A DNA stretch of 48,410 nt from NCBI GenBank assembly GCA_046703545.1, contig JBJKSX010000005.1:1-48410 (forward strand), read 5' to 3'. The DNA is from JAJZOM01 sp046703545 (GTDB lineage: Archaea > Thermoplasmatota > Thermoplasmata > Thermoplasmatales > Thermoplasmataceae). Positions within the stretch are counted from its first letter, which is position 1. Each line of letters starts with the position of its first letter. The notes under the pieces are model-generated. The model was not told where the DNA came from. It ran no database searches and was given only the letters and a program-made list of their open reading frames with translations. The position numbers and the translations under genes were made by a program. This document shows, piece after piece, positions 24,053-33,205 of the stretch.

Positions 24053-24983
24053 ACATCGGGGTGGAGAGATACTTGAAACCGTTGTCCGGGAAGAGGACTA
24101 CAATGTTTTTGCCTTCACCAAGTTCACCTGCTTTCTTGATGGCAAAATGAAGTGCCACAGCAGAACTCATTCCAAGAAAGAGGCCTTCTTTGCTTGCCGC
24201 AAGCCTCCCTGTCTCAAAGGTTTCCAGCTTTGTTGCCTCATCCACCTCAATGAGTTCATCAAAATAATCCTCCCTAACGAGCTTGGAAGGGTTTGGTTCA
24301 TGGGGATTCCTTATGCCCTGTATCTTGACGCCAAGTTTGGGAGTGACGCCGATGATCCTGATGTTTGGATTGAACTCCTTCATCCTTAATGATATTCCTG
24401 AGCTGGTGCCTCCTGTGCCCACCGTCATGACGACCATGTCTATTTTCCCATCCATCTGCTCGATTATCTCATTTGCGGTGCCGCTGTAATGGGCAAAAAT
24501 ATTAGCAGGGTTGCTGAACTGGTCAAGGGGAAGGTACTTTTCTGGATTCTCCTTGACCATTTTGTTCTTGATGTCTATTGCCCCTGCGGTCCCCTTGTCT
24601 GCAGGTGTCAGTATGAGCTCAGCGCCATACGCCTTTATGATCTTTCGCCTTTCAATGCTTGCGGATTCAGACATGAGAATGGTGACCCTGTACCCTTTCA
24701 TTGCGCCAATCATCGACAAGGCAATTCCGGTGTTCCCGGAAGTAGCCTCAATTATTGTCTTGTCTCTCGTGAGTTCCCCGCTGGCCTCGGCAAATTCAAT
24801 GAGTGCAAGTGCAGCCCTGTCCTTAACCGACCCTCCCACATTGAACATTTCAAGTTTGGCGTATATGTCAGCAGAACCTGGGCCCGCCATGTTGTTTATC
24901 TTCAGCATGGGAGTCTTGCCAATGAGGCCCAATATGTTCCTGGCTATTCCGGGGGACTTCATGGCCCTGAATTGAACATTCAT
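24045..24983 (-). CDS. Cysteine synthase (PLP-dependent, beta family)
   Basis: A 312-residue fold type II PLP enzyme. The PLP lysine is Lys54 in the motif EMFNVGGSVKDRAAL, the phosphate loop is TVGTGGTSSGIS and the substrate loop is EATSGNTGIALS. These three fit O-acetylserine or O-phosphoserine sulfhydrylase, with cystathionine beta-synthase a less likely alternative because no CBS domains are present. It uses a sulfide donor to make cysteine in the cytosol. A two-domain rhodanese gene is divergent 55 bases away, suggesting a shared sulfur supply. ATG 24983 sits 26-27 bases from the shared TATA-like motif. Confidence 0.88.
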   Translation of the reverse strand: MNVQFRAMKSPGIARNILGLIGKTPMLKINNMAGPGSADIYAKLEMFNVGGSVKDRAALALIEFAEASGELTRDKTIIEATSGNTGIALSMIGAMKGYRVTILMSESASIERRKIIKAYGAELILTPADKGTAGAIDIKNKMVKENPEKYLPLDQFSNPANIFAHYSGTANEIIEQMDGKIDMVVMTVGTGGTSSGISLRMKEFNPNIRIIGVTPKLGVKIQGIRNPHEPNPSKLVREDYFDELIEVDEATKLETFETGRLAASKEGLFLGMSSAVALHFAIKKAGELGEGKNIVVLFPDNGFKYLSTPMYE

Positions 24984-25002
24984 AAATTAACTTGGCGAAT
25001 GA

Positions 25003-25014
25003 GGATATATTTAA
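25003..25014. promoter_or_regulatory. Shared TATA-like element between divergent sulfur genes
   Basis: GGATATATTTAA is AT-rich and nearly symmetric. Its centre is about 26 bases from the cysteine synthase start (24983, minus) and about 30 bases from the rhodanese start (25039, plus). One motif could therefore serve both directions, each giving a leaderless mRNA. Confidence 0.45.
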
Positions 25015-25038
25015 GGGAAAAGATACTTTCACGAATTG

Positions 25039-25878
25039 ATGACTCACCGGATACCTGAAGGACCACTTGTCTCAGTTAAATGGCTCAAAGAACATCTCAA
25101 TGACGCAAAACTCATTGTGGCAGACTGCCGGTACAACCTCTTTGATCACGAACTGGGTGCGAGGGAATATGCTGAAGGCCATATCCCGGGTGCGTATTTT
25201 CTCCACATGGAGAAAGAGCTTATCAGCCCTGTTGGAGAACATGGCGGAAGGCACCCGATTCCTGACATGGACAGTTTCCGGGATTCCATGAACAGAATCG
25301 GGCTTACCGGCGACACCACAGTCGTTGCCTACGACAATGATGGATCTGGCGCAGCAAGGTTATGGTGGCTCCTCCTTTACTATGGGCATGAAGACGTCAG
25401 GATCCTTAATGGGGGATTCCCTCTATGGGAAGAATCCGGTTTTCCTGTTTCAAAAGAAGTCCCACAGAGCAGCTTCGGAGATTTCAAGCCTTCAGTGAAC
25501 CCGTCAATCCTTTGCAAGGTGGATGAGTTGAGGAACACGGATAACGATTGCACCCTTGTTGATTCAAGAGCATGGGAAAGGTACATTGGCAAGGTTGAGC
25601 CCATTGATTTCAAGGCCGGACACATTCCGGGGGCAATCAATATACCGTATACGGAAGCAATCAGGGACAAGGCCGTATTCAGGGACAGGGATGAGCTGGA
25701 GAAGATTTACAGAAGGTCTGGTGAGAGGCCTGTGTTTTACTGCGGCTCTGGCATCACATCATGCGTCAGCTTTGTAGCCGCCAGAATACTAGGAAAGGAC
25801 CCAAGGCTGTATGCAGGCAGCTTCAGCGACTGGATAAGCTACCCGGAAAACGAAGTTGCCACGGGAGAAGCGCCATGA
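25039..25878 (+). CDS. Thiosulfate/3-mercaptopyruvate sulfurtransferase (two rhodanese domains)
   Basis: A 279-residue protein with two rhodanese domains. Domain 1 (about 1-140) has lost the Cys loop; domain 2 ends in VFYCGSGITSC with the active Cys at residue 235, which accepts the sulfane sulfur as a persulfide. The CGSGIT type loop is closer to mercaptopyruvate than to thiosulfate sulfurtransferases. DSRAWERYIG and AGHIPGAINIPY are the expected rhodanese motifs. ATG 25039 is used; a TTG directly before it is unnecessary. It is divergent from cysteine synthase and likely supplies reduced sulfur. Confidence 0.88.
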   Translation: MTHRIPEGPLVSVKWLKEHLNDAKLIVADCRYNLFDHELGAREYAEGHIPGAYFLHMEKELISPVGEHGGRHPIPDMDSFRDSMNRIGLTGDTTVVAYDNDGSGAARLWWLLLYYGHEDVRILNGGFPLWEESGFPVSKEVPQSSFGDFKPSVNPSILCKVDELRNTDNDCTLVDSRAWERYIGKVEPIDFKAGHIPGAINIPYTEAIRDKAVFRDRDELEKIYRRSGERPVFYCGSGITSCVSFVAARILGKDPRLYAGSFSDWISYPENEVATGEAP

Positions 25879-25960
25879 CCTTTTTCCCGCTGAAGTTTTC
25901 TGTTGCCTGGTAGATAGAATCACATCAAAATCATGCTTTGTTTCGTGCAAAGATACGCAT

Positions 25961-25986
25961 TAAATTTATACCTATTTAGAAATAGG
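25961..25986 (+). promoter_or_regulatory. VAT promoter with perfect dyad
   Basis: TAAATTTATA at 25961-25970 is a TATA-like element. Directly after it CCTATTTAGAAATAGG (25971-25986) is a 16-base perfect dyad, five bases from the ATG at 25992. It sits over the expected transcription start, an ideal place for a repressor, perhaps a heat-shock one. Confidence 0.55.
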
Positions 25987-25991
25987 GTGTT

Positions 25992-28232
25992 ATGGCGTAC
26001 AGTGACGGCATAATCTTGAGAGTCGCTGAAGCAAATTCCACCGATCCTGGCATGTCAAGAGTGAGGCTTGATGAAGAGTCAAGGCTTGCACTTGGAGCTG
26101 AAATTGGTGACGTTGTTGAAATTGAAAAGGACAAGAAAACTGTCGGTAGAGTTTATAGGGCAAGGCCTGAAGACGAGAACAAGGGCATTGTGAGAATCGA
26201 CAGCGTCATGAGAAACAACTGTGGTTCATCTATTGGCGACAAGGTTAGGGTAAAGAAAGTCAGGACCGAGGAAGCCAAAAGAATAACACTTGCACCAATT
26301 ATCAGGAAAGATCAGCGCCTCAAGTTCGGAGAAGGCATAAATGAGTTTGTTCAGAAGGCACTGATCAGAAGGCCCATGCTGGAAGGGGACAACATCAGCG
26401 TGCCGGGCCTGACCCTTGCAGGACATTCTGGTCTTATTTTCAAGGTGGTGAAATCCCAGCCCACCAAAACTGCAATCGAGGTTGGCGAGGAAACCAAAAT
26501 CGAGATAAGGGAAGAACCCGCTTCAGAGGTTCTTGAAGATGTATCGAGAATCAGCTATGAGGATATTGGGGGCCTTTCAGACCAGCTCGGGCGAGTGAGG
26601 GAGATCATCGAGCTTCCACTGAAGCACCCTGAACTCTTTGAGAGGCTTGGAATACACCCGCCGAAGGGAGTTCTGCTACATGGCCCGCCTGGAACTGGAA
26701 AAACACTGATTGCCAGGGCAGTTGCAAATGAATCGGGCGCCAACTTCTTTTCCATTAATGGCCCGGAAATCATGAGCAAATATTACGGCCAGAGTGAACA
26801 GAAGCTCAGAGAAATTTTCCTCAAGGCTGAGGAAACTGAACCATCAATCATATTCATTGACGAGATTGATTCCATTGCCCCAAAAAGGGAGGAAGTCCAG
26901 GGAGAAGTTGAGAGGCGTGTTGTTGCACAGCTGTTGACCCTTCTCGACGGACTTAAGGAAAGAGGGCACGTTATTGTAATAGGTGCCACCAACAGGATTG
27001 ATGCTGTTGACCCCGCACTGAGAAGGCCTGGAAGATTCGACCGTGAAATAGACATAGGAGTGCCTGACAAGAAGGGCAGGAAGGAAATCCTATCCATCCA
27101 CACCAGAGGAATGCCACTTGGAATAGATGATGACGAGCAGAAGAGCGCCTTCCTTGACGAGATTGCGGGTCTGACTTACGGTTTCGTGGGAGCTGATCTT
27201 GCGGCACTTGCAAGGGAGTCTGCAATGAATGCCCTGAGAAGGTATCTGCCCGAAATTGACCTTGACAAGCCAATCCCCACAGACATACTTGAGAAGATGC
27301 AGGTCACCGATTCCGATTTCCGGGAGGCTCTTAAAGCTATAGAGCCAAGCAGCCTGAGAGAAGTCACTGTTGAAGTCCCGAGCATAACCTGGGAAGATAT
27401 AGGCGGGCTTGAGACCGTGAAGAGTGAGCTCAGGGAAACGGTTGAACTACCCCTGCTGAAGCCTGAGGTATTCAAGAAACTGGGAATTAGGGCAGCGAAA
27501 GGATTCCTGCTTTATGGCCCGCCAGGAGTGGGAAAGACCCTGCTGGCTAAAGCCGTTGCAAATGAAAGCAATGCGAACTTCATATCCGTTAAGGGCCCCG
27601 AGGTCCTGAGCAAATGGGTTGGAGAGAGCGAGAAAGCGGTCCGTGAAATATTCAAGAAGGCAAAGCAGGTTGCTCCAACCATTGTGTTCCTTGATGAAGT
27701 TGACTCAATTGCGCCAAAGAGAGGGCAGTATGGTGATTCAGGCGTAACGGAGAGAATAGTAAACCAGCTACTGACATCGCTCGACGGTATTGAAGTTCTT
27801 CAGGGAGTCGTGGTCCTTGCAGCAACCAACAGGCCGGACATAATCGATCCTGGGCTGCTGCGTGCTGGCAGGTTCGACAAGATGATATACATACCCGCAC
27901 CTGACGCTTCAAGCAGGAAGAAGATTCTTGAGGTGCACACAAAGCAGATGCCCCTGTCAAAGGATGTTTCGCTTGAAAGCCTGTCTGAGAAGACAGAGGG
28001 GTATGTTGGCGCAGACCTGGAGAACCTGTGCAGGGAAGCTGGAATGATGGCTTACAGGGACAACCCGGATGCCATTGAGGTTTCCCAGAAGAATTTCATT
28101 GACGCAATGAAGACCATAAGGGCATCGGTGGATGAAGAAGTGATCAAGTTCTACCACACACTTTCCGAGACTCTTGGAAAAGGAATGAAGGAAAAGAAGA
28201 AGGCGGTTGAGGAGCTGGGGCTTTACCAGTAA
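25992..28232 (+). CDS. vat: VCP-like AAA ATPase VAT (CDC48/p97)
   Basis: A 746-residue protein that is collinear with Thermoplasma VAT. The N-terminal double-psi barrel and second subdomain (about 1-185) bind substrate, followed by two AAA domains. D1 has GPPGTGKT near residue 231 and IIFIDEIDSIAPKR (Walker B) near 288; D2 has GPPGVGKT near residue 509 and IVFLDEVDSIAPKR. Arginine-finger stretches (RRPGRFDR; RAGRFDK) are present in both. The hexamer unfolds proteins for the proteasome and similar proteases in the cytosol. It is a single gene with its own dyad-containing promoter. Confidence 0.97.
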   Translation: MAYSDGIILRVAEANSTDPGMSRVRLDEESRLALGAEIGDVVEIEKDKKTVGRVYRARPEDENKGIVRIDSVMRNNCGSSIGDKVRVKKVRTEEAKRITLAPIIRKDQRLKFGEGINEFVQKALIRRPMLEGDNISVPGLTLAGHSGLIFKVVKSQPTKTAIEVGEETKIEIREEPASEVLEDVSRISYEDIGGLSDQLGRVREIIELPLKHPELFERLGIHPPKGVLLHGPPGTGKTLIARAVANESGANFFSINGPEIMSKYYGQSEQKLREIFLKAEETEPSIIFIDEIDSIAPKREEVQGEVERRVVAQLLTLLDGLKERGHVIVIGATNRIDAVDPALRRPGRFDREIDIGVPDKKGRKEILSIHTRGMPLGIDDDEQKSAFLDEIAGLTYGFVGADLAALARESAMNALRRYLPEIDLDKPIPTDILEKMQVTDSDFREALKAIEPSSLREVTVEVPSITWEDIGGLETVKSELRETVELPLLKPEVFKKLGIRAAKGFLLYGPPGVGKTLLAKAVANESNANFISVKGPEVLSKWVGESEKAVREIFKKAKQVAPTIVFLDEVDSIAPKRGQYGDSGVTERIVNQLLTSLDGIEVLQGVVVLAATNRPDIIDPGLLRAGRFDKMIYIPAPDASSRKKILEVHTKQMPLSKDVSLESLSEKTEGYVGADLENLCREAGMMAYRDNPDAIEVSQKNFIDAMKTIRASVDEEVIKFYHTLSETLGKGMKEKKKAVEELGLYQ

Positions 28233-28311
28233 CCCTCCCAAAATTTCTTTTCCATTCCAATTTTTTCATTTTCAGGCAAAAGCATTTATTCAGACCAGTA
28301 TTTATTGAGGC

Positions 28312-28578
28312 ATGCCCATGAGGAAATTTGCCACAGACGTGATCAAGAAATCAGTAATGACTGTTGATGGAGAGCTCATCGGGACCGTCAGCAACATCGT
28401 TGTGGACACTGATGCCGGGATGATCAAGACCGTGCTGGTTAAACCTCAGGGAAACAACAGGTATTCAGACTTCCAGACCGACAAGGATGGGAGATACATG
28501 ATCCCCCTTAAAGCCATGAAATCCTTCAAGGATGTTTTTGTGGTTGAAGTCTCAGAAGGGACACCGGTCACAAACTGA
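28312..28578 (+). CDS. PRC-barrel domain protein
   Basis: An 88-residue protein with the PRC-barrel pattern (SVMTVDGELIGTVSNIVVD, then MIKTVLVKP, and IPLKAMKSFKDVFVVE). Stand-alone archaeal PRC-barrels of this size are common; some bind RNA or act in the cytosol with ribosomal or cell division proteins, but this one is not assigned. ATG 28312 is listed; the Met at residue 3 (28318) is an alternative. It lies on its own between VAT and the convergent secreted protein genes. Confidence 0.82.
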   Translation: MPMRKFATDVIKKSVMTVDGELIGTVSNIVVDTDAGMIKTVLVKPQGNNRYSDFQTDKDGRYMIPLKAMKSFKDVFVVEVSEGTPVTN

Positions 28579-28623
28579 CCCAACCCCGAAAACTTTGCTC
28601 CGCGGCGCAATTTGCCTTATGAA

Positions 28624-29175
28624 TTACCATGCAGGCGTTTCCATTACGTTGATCTGTTCCTTGGCCACTGTGGTTATGTTCTTGAGTGGCATTAAACCAG
28701 AATATCCCACGATCACGAACAGGTAGTGGCCATCAAGGCCACACACATCCCAGTAATAAACAAAGTCTTGGGCAAAGATGTGGCGGGGATATACGTAATT
28801 GAACTCAAATCCCCTGTAAGTGGAATTGTGCTTTAGAATCAGAGGATTTCCAGTAAGATTTGCTGAGATGTTCTCAAACATTCTTCCTGCAGCGGAAGTA
28901 CTGTTGAATTTTAATGCAACATCATTGAAACGGTCTATTGAAGGTCCCGTTGAATTGAGGAGTATTGATTTGTAGGAGCTTGCGCCCATGGCACTCAGGT
29001 TAAGTCCTGTGACATTGTCCTGGACTGATGTTGTGTAATTGTCACCCGATATCTTCTCTGCAGCTTTCTCTGTCAGCACAGCCAAATGCGGCGTGGGGAT
29101 AAGTTGAAAGCCCATGGCGATCACCAAAATGGACGTTGCCAGAACCCCAAAAATGAGTAATCTCCTCCTGCCCAT
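28624..29175 (-). CDS. Secreted or membrane-anchored protein, paralogue 1
   Basis: A 183-residue protein from ATG 29175 (a TTG at 29181 with AGGAGG six bases upstream is equally good; the longer frame up to 29232 precedes the probable TATA-directed start). It has an N-terminal signal-anchor helix (about residues 6-24, LLIFGVLATSILVIAMGF). The outer part is Asn/Thr/Ser-rich with several N-glycosylation motifs. It shares with the neighbour at 29350 the motifs LTEKAAEKISGDNYT, NSTYRGFEFNYV and KEQINVMETP, proving paralogy. No known domain or enzyme motif. Confidence 0.7.
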   Translation of the reverse strand: MGRRRLLIFGVLATSILVIAMGFQLIPTPHLAVLTEKAAEKISGDNYTTSVQDNVTGLNLSAMGASSYKSILLNSTGPSIDRFNDVALKFNSTSAAGRMFENISANLTGNPLILKHNSTYRGFEFNYVYPRHIFAQDFVYYWDVCGLDGHYLFVIVGYSGLMPLKNITTVAKEQINVMETPAW

Positions 29176-29349
29176 AACCAATAATCGCCTCCTATTGGGG
29201 AATGATTCATTCCATATAAATTTAATAGTCAATATATATTTAGTTTATATAGAAAAATATCCAGTGACATAAGGAGCAGGTTGCGTTGCCAGCAGATGGC
29301 CAGTCATCCCAGTTTGGTCCATTAATCTGAAATGAATTTCAAGAAAATA

Positions 29350-29904
29350 TCACAAAGACAGAAGTGGGGTTTCCATAGCATCTATCTGGTCCATTGCTAC
29401 CGTGGACATATTGACCAATGGTGGTGCCTGTGAACTACCGTGGATGTCAAAGACATAACTCCCCCTGACGCCGCTGGCCGCCCAGAGATAGGTCAGGTTA
29501 AGTGAGAGGGCCGGTTTATAATTGACCACAAAAGAGTACTGGAATCCTCTGTAAGTCGAATTGCCGATGTTGCTCAAGAAAGTAGGCTCGCTAATGGAAA
29601 GATAGCCATAAACGTTCGATGCATCGGTAGAGTTGTGGAAATGGAAAACGTCATCCTCGAAATAGCTTGAATTTGACCTGTACGTGGCAGAAGTCAAATT
29701 ATAGGGGATTCCCAGGACAGCTCCGTTTACAAACCCGTTGAACATGGTAGAATTGGTGTAGTTAATTCCAGTAATGTTTTTCGCAGTTTTTTCGGAAAGA
29801 ATTGATGCGTGTGTGGCTGGCGCGAGCAAAAGACTGAAGCACAACACGAGAGCAATTGTAATGGAAGACCCAAACAAAAGCGCGTTCTTTCTCTTTGAAG
29901 CCAC
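29350..29904 (-). CDS. Secreted or membrane-anchored protein, paralogue 2
   Basis: A 184-residue protein with an N-terminal signal segment (about 8-30, LLFGSSITIALVLCFSLLLA). It shares ILSEKTAKNITGINYT, NSTYRGFQYSFV and VAMDQIDAMETP with the paralogue at 28624, in the same order, plus several NxT/S sites. The pair arose by tandem duplication and diverged considerably. Its length agrees with the short-start version of its neighbour. Probably extracellular; function unknown. Confidence 0.7.
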   Translation of the reverse strand: MASKRKNALLFGSSITIALVLCFSLLLAPATHASILSEKTAKNITGINYTNSTMFNGFVNGAVLGIPYNLTSATYRSNSSYFEDDVFHFHNSTDASNVYGYLSISEPTFLSNIGNSTYRGFQYSFVVNYKPALSLNLTYLWAASGVRGSYVFDIHGSSQAPPLVNMSTVAMDQIDAMETPLLSL

Positions 29905-30023
29905 AACATTCCCTTATTTTAACAAGGAGAGTGAATATATAATTCTAGCTGAAACTTAATGATGGCCCTTGGGGCAGTCCAGAGGAATAAATCTGAAAAA
30001 CAATGGGTAAATTGTGATTAGCC

Positions 30024-31262
30024 TCAGCCAACCACATTGGGGACGTATCTCAGCACTCCCACCATTCCGCCAAAGGCCTTCTGAAGGAGTTGGCCTTCTT
30101 CGCTGTCGCCTGAAATTATCTCAACCTTGGTAGAAGCTTCCTCCGCCAGTTGGAAAAATGTCTCCACGACATCCTCTTCGTGATCCAGATTCATTGCAGT
30201 TCCACATTTAGGGCAGTCCGGAGCTTCGTCAGGATCCTTTGTGAATATTTTCTGCTCGCCGTCATTTGGACATACGTAGAAGTAATGTGTCATGTTCAGG
30301 TCTTCGGATATGAGAAGCAGATCCACTGCCTTCTGGTCCAGTGCAGATCTTATTGCAGCCTCGCCGTAAACTCCAAGGCCGCCATCAGGCTTCCTGATTT
30401 CCATCATGAACCTGTTGATAAGATCCTTTTCCCTTGATATCTGCATTTCTTTCATTGAGTCAGCGGCCTTGTCTACAAGTTCCCTCAAACCGGTCTCATC
30501 GGTGTAGCCAAGATCAAAGAGGTCCTTCACCTTGAATTTTATTTCATTCCTCAGGTAATCCTTCTCGAAGAAGTATTCCTTGGTTGCCCCCGGGCCGCCG
30601 ATGAAGACAGCCTTCAGGTCCTGGATAACCGGGACAAATGCGTCATTGGCGATTTCCCCCACTTTCTTGAAAAACTCGTGTGCGGCGATCTCAATTAGCC
30701 TTTCATACCTTCGCGAGGACTGACCGCCCTGATGGTGCTTGCTCGGCACAAGTGACTGCTGGTTAGCCACAAGATTGATCGTTGTTCCATTCAGGAACCC
30801 AATTGTGGCCTCCTTCCTGTCAATCACTATGAGGCCGTAGGATTCCTTCACCGCCAGCTGCTTCCTCAACTGGTCAAGGTGAAAATTAGAATCGCATGTG
30901 TAGGAGAATGTCTGAATAGGCTCAGGAGGCTCCACGATCCTTGTGTACATTTCAGTCTGGTCACCTCGCTTTGAGACGTGCCCGACGAAGAACACAAGAC
31001 CGTTGTCTGGCGGAAACCTGTAACCCTTCAGCCTTGACATGATGGATTCTATGGCCGCCAGGACATTCTTTCTGGTTGATTTTGACTTGATATTCGCTGA
31101 GGTTGAGAATTCTTCCCTGAGGTACTGCACCACATCTGATATCTGCTTGGAAGGCGGGATATAGAGCGATATGAGCTCAGTGCCTCTGCCCTTGAGTGTC
31201 TCTAGCTCCTGAAGGGCTTTCTTGAATTCGTATCTCCTTAGCTGGAGATCGTCTGTTGCCAT
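30024..31262 (-). CDS. prf1: Peptide chain release factor aRF1
   Basis: A 412-residue archaeal/eukaryal type release factor. The stop-codon recognition motif NIKS is at residues 57-60, and the GGQ catalytic motif is at about residue 179 within HHQGGQSSRRYERL. The C-terminal region has a zinc-ribbon-like CPNDGE and CPKCGT pair, and the family's two alpha/beta domains fill the rest. It recognises all three stop codons at the ribosomal A site and triggers peptide release. The gene is divergent from pyrH across a 46-base promoter region. Confidence 0.96.
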   Translation of the reverse strand: MATDDLQLRRYEFKKALQELETLKGRGTELISLYIPPSKQISDVVQYLREEFSTSANIKSKSTRKNVLAAIESIMSRLKGYRFPPDNGLVFFVGHVSKRGDQTEMYTRIVEPPEPIQTFSYTCDSNFHLDQLRKQLAVKESYGLIVIDRKEATIGFLNGTTINLVANQQSLVPSKHHQGGQSSRRYERLIEIAAHEFFKKVGEIANDAFVPVIQDLKAVFIGGPGATKEYFFEKDYLRNEIKFKVKDLFDLGYTDETGLRELVDKAADSMKEMQISREKDLINRFMMEIRKPDGGLGVYGEAAIRSALDQKAVDLLLISEDLNMTHYFYVCPNDGEQKIFTKDPDEAPDCPKCGTAMNLDHEEDVVETFFQLAEEASTKVEIISGDSEEGQLLQKAFGGMVGVLRYVPNVVG

Positions 31263-31272
31263 CCCTAAGAAA

Positions 31273-31290
31273 ATTTATAATTGTATATAA
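31273..31290. promoter_or_regulatory. Divergent promoter between prf1 and pyrH
   Basis: Two TATA-like motifs (ATTTATAA at 31273-31280 and GTATATAA at 31283-31290) lie in the 46-base space between the two genes. The second is about 25 bases from the prf1 start and about 22 from pyrH, which would give leaderless transcripts in both directions. Confidence 0.4.
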
Positions 31291-31308
31291 CCTATTTGGA
31301 CTGATTTT

Positions 31309-31986
31309 ATGGAATCAGTAGTAATTTCTCTGGGTGGGTCAATCATTTCGTCCGATGGTCTCAACCTGAAGTTCATGAATGAGTTCGTGTCTACAATCAG
31401 GAAAATGGAAAACAAGTGCCGCTTTGGCATTGTCGTCGGTGGTGGAATGCTTGCCAGAACTTATATTTCAGCCCTCAGAGAGTATCATGTAAATGACAAT
31501 GTGCTGGACGAAATTGGAATCAATGCCACAAGGATGAATGCACTTGCGCTCTCATCCTTCCTACCAGACTCCAACTCAAAAATTCCCACAACGGTAAACG
31601 ATGCAGCAGAGCTGGCAAGAAACTATCCCTTCACTATCATGGGGGGAACAGAGCCAGGCCATACAACTGACACTGTGGCCACCCTTCTGGCAGAAAGGAT
31701 TGGTGCAACAAAACTCATCAATGCCACTTCAGTGGATGGAGTATACTCTGATGACCCCAAGAAGGACCCGAACGCAAAGAAATTTGACAGGATGTCCTAC
31801 GATGAGGCAATCTCTCTGGCACTTGAGAAATCCATCGGGGCAGGGCCAAATGTTTTCATGGACCTCACAGCACTCAATATTGCAAAGAGGTCAAAAATTA
31901 AAATTTACGTGACTTCTGGGATTGACCTGAGCGAATACGAAAATATTATCCTGAACGGTAAAACAAAGGGTACCCTGATCTCCTAA
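31309..31986 (+). CDS. pyrH: UMP kinase, archaeal type
   Basis: A 225-residue amino-acid-kinase-fold protein. Phosphate-binding motifs are SVVISLGGSII, FGIVVGGGMLART, TIMGGTEPGHTTDTVA and TSVDGVYSDDPKKDP, the set seen in archaeal UMP kinase. It phosphorylates UMP to UDP in pyrimidine synthesis. Length fits the archaeal form (about 225) rather than the longer bacterial form. Its stop overlaps the stop of the convergent radical SAM gene by four bases. Confidence 0.93.
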   Translation: MESVVISLGGSIISSDGLNLKFMNEFVSTIRKMENKCRFGIVVGGGMLARTYISALREYHVNDNVLDEIGINATRMNALALSSFLPDSNSKIPTTVNDAAELARNYPFTIMGGTEPGHTTDTVATLLAERIGATKLINATSVDGVYSDDPKKDPNAKKFDRMSYDEAISLALEKSIGAGPNVFMDLTALNIAKRSKIKIYVTSGIDLSEYENIILNGKTKGTLIS

Positions 31987-33140
31987 AACAGGGCTTCCCT
32001 TAGGTCGTATTTCACGATTGGAATTGACATTGGCTCAAGGTTCATGTCATAATAGCTCTCCTTTATGGCTTTGGTGAATTGTTCTGACTGTTCCATTTTT
32101 TCCTCAGGTGTGAGCTCTACAAGATTTTCCCTGCGGGAAATTTCAACATATTCCGGATCATCAGATTCTACCACTGGAGAAAGAAATATCATGTCACCTT
32201 CTGCCAGGTTCATCTGTGAAATTATGTTGGCTGTTCCCTCAATGTGCTCTTCGCTGAGCTTTTTGCCTCCCATACCTACCATCACAACAATTGATACTGC
32301 AATGCCGTAATCCTTGATGTTGTTCACCAGGTTCAGGGTCTCAGTGACATTTATCTTGCTGTTGAACAGCTTGATTACCTTGTAGCTCCCTGATTCCACG
32401 AAAACAAAGATGCGCTCAAGGCCGTGCTTCTTCAGGTCCTGGTAATTTATCATGTTCTTGCTCTTGGGTGTGCTGAAAATGTCAAAAGCGCTGAAAATTG
32501 GCATGTTGAATTCTTCCTTCAGCGTGTCAAGGATGGGGAGCAGATCCTTCTGGTTCACATCAAGAGCTCCTGCGTCTCCCAGGAATATTCCCTTCTTTGC
32601 CTTTATTCCATGGCCAAGGAGCGTTTTCAGCTTCCTCACATGATCCAGGAATTCCTCGGGAGTCTTTTCGGTTATCTCCCTGCCAGAATAGGACTTGCAT
32701 ATGGAACACCTGTTCCATTTACATCCTGAAGCGAGTTCAAGGTAAAGTGCTGAGGACTGGTCAGGAGGCATGATAGGCATGGTCCAGTAATTTTTCATCA
32801 GTTCCTCCGAATCCCTGCTTAGCCAATCAGGGTCCCTGCCTCTTACCCTCTCCAGTATTTCTCTCTCCTGATCATTCAGGGATTCAGCGGGAATGTTCCT
32901 GGCCATCTCGTAAGAACGTTCAACGAGTTTTCTTGCCTCTTCGTCGGGAACGGGTATAACCTGCCTCACATCATTCTCCCACTTCAGAATGAACATCCTG
33001 TTGTCCGAAGACCTCTTGTGGAGCACCCCTGCCTTTGTAAAAAACAACAGTCTGCCTTCGTAATCAAAATTGGCAATCTCAGTGTTGCCATCTGCAAGTG
33101 TAAGTATCCCATTGTTTAATCTGAAAAGATTGCGGCTCAT
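31983..33140 (-). CDS. Radical SAM protein
   Basis: A 385-residue radical SAM protein. The cluster-binding motif is a CX4CX2C arrangement in ELASGCKWNRCSICKSY rather than the usual CX3CX2C; such GCxWNxCxxC variants are known in Elp3-like/HemN-like oxidoreductases. The barrel strands (GIFLGDAGALDVNQKD, RIFVFVESGSYKVIK, VVMVGMGG) match the SAM-binding half. An N-terminal 130 residues carry no named domain. The substrate cannot be inferred. It is a single gene on the minus strand. Confidence 0.85.
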   Translation of the reverse strand: MSRNLFRLNNGILTLADGNTEIANFDYEGRLLFFTKAGVLHKRSSDNRMFILKWENDVRQVIPVPDEEARKLVERSYEMARNIPAESLNDQEREILERVRGRDPDWLSRDSEELMKNYWTMPIMPPDQSSALYLELASGCKWNRCSICKSYSGREITEKTPEEFLDHVRKLKTLLGHGIKAKKGIFLGDAGALDVNQKDLLPILDTLKEEFNMPIFSAFDIFSTPKSKNMINYQDLKKHGLERIFVFVESGSYKVIKLFNSKINVTETLNLVNNIKDYGIAVSIVVMVGMGGKKLSEEHIEGTANIISQMNLAEGDMIFLSPVVESDDPEYVEISRRENLVELTPEEKMEQSEQFTKAIKESYYDMNLEPMSIPIVKYDLREALF

Positions 33141-33205
33141 TCCACTGCTAATTGATGTTTTTCTTATTACCTTTCCGTAATCTGAAATAAAAAAATTTTA
33201 GGGAT

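Noticed and set aside
24489..25058. 189-codon frame on the plus strand over the cysteine synthase gene
   Set aside because: Antisense shadow; the opposite strand has all PLP enzyme motifs.
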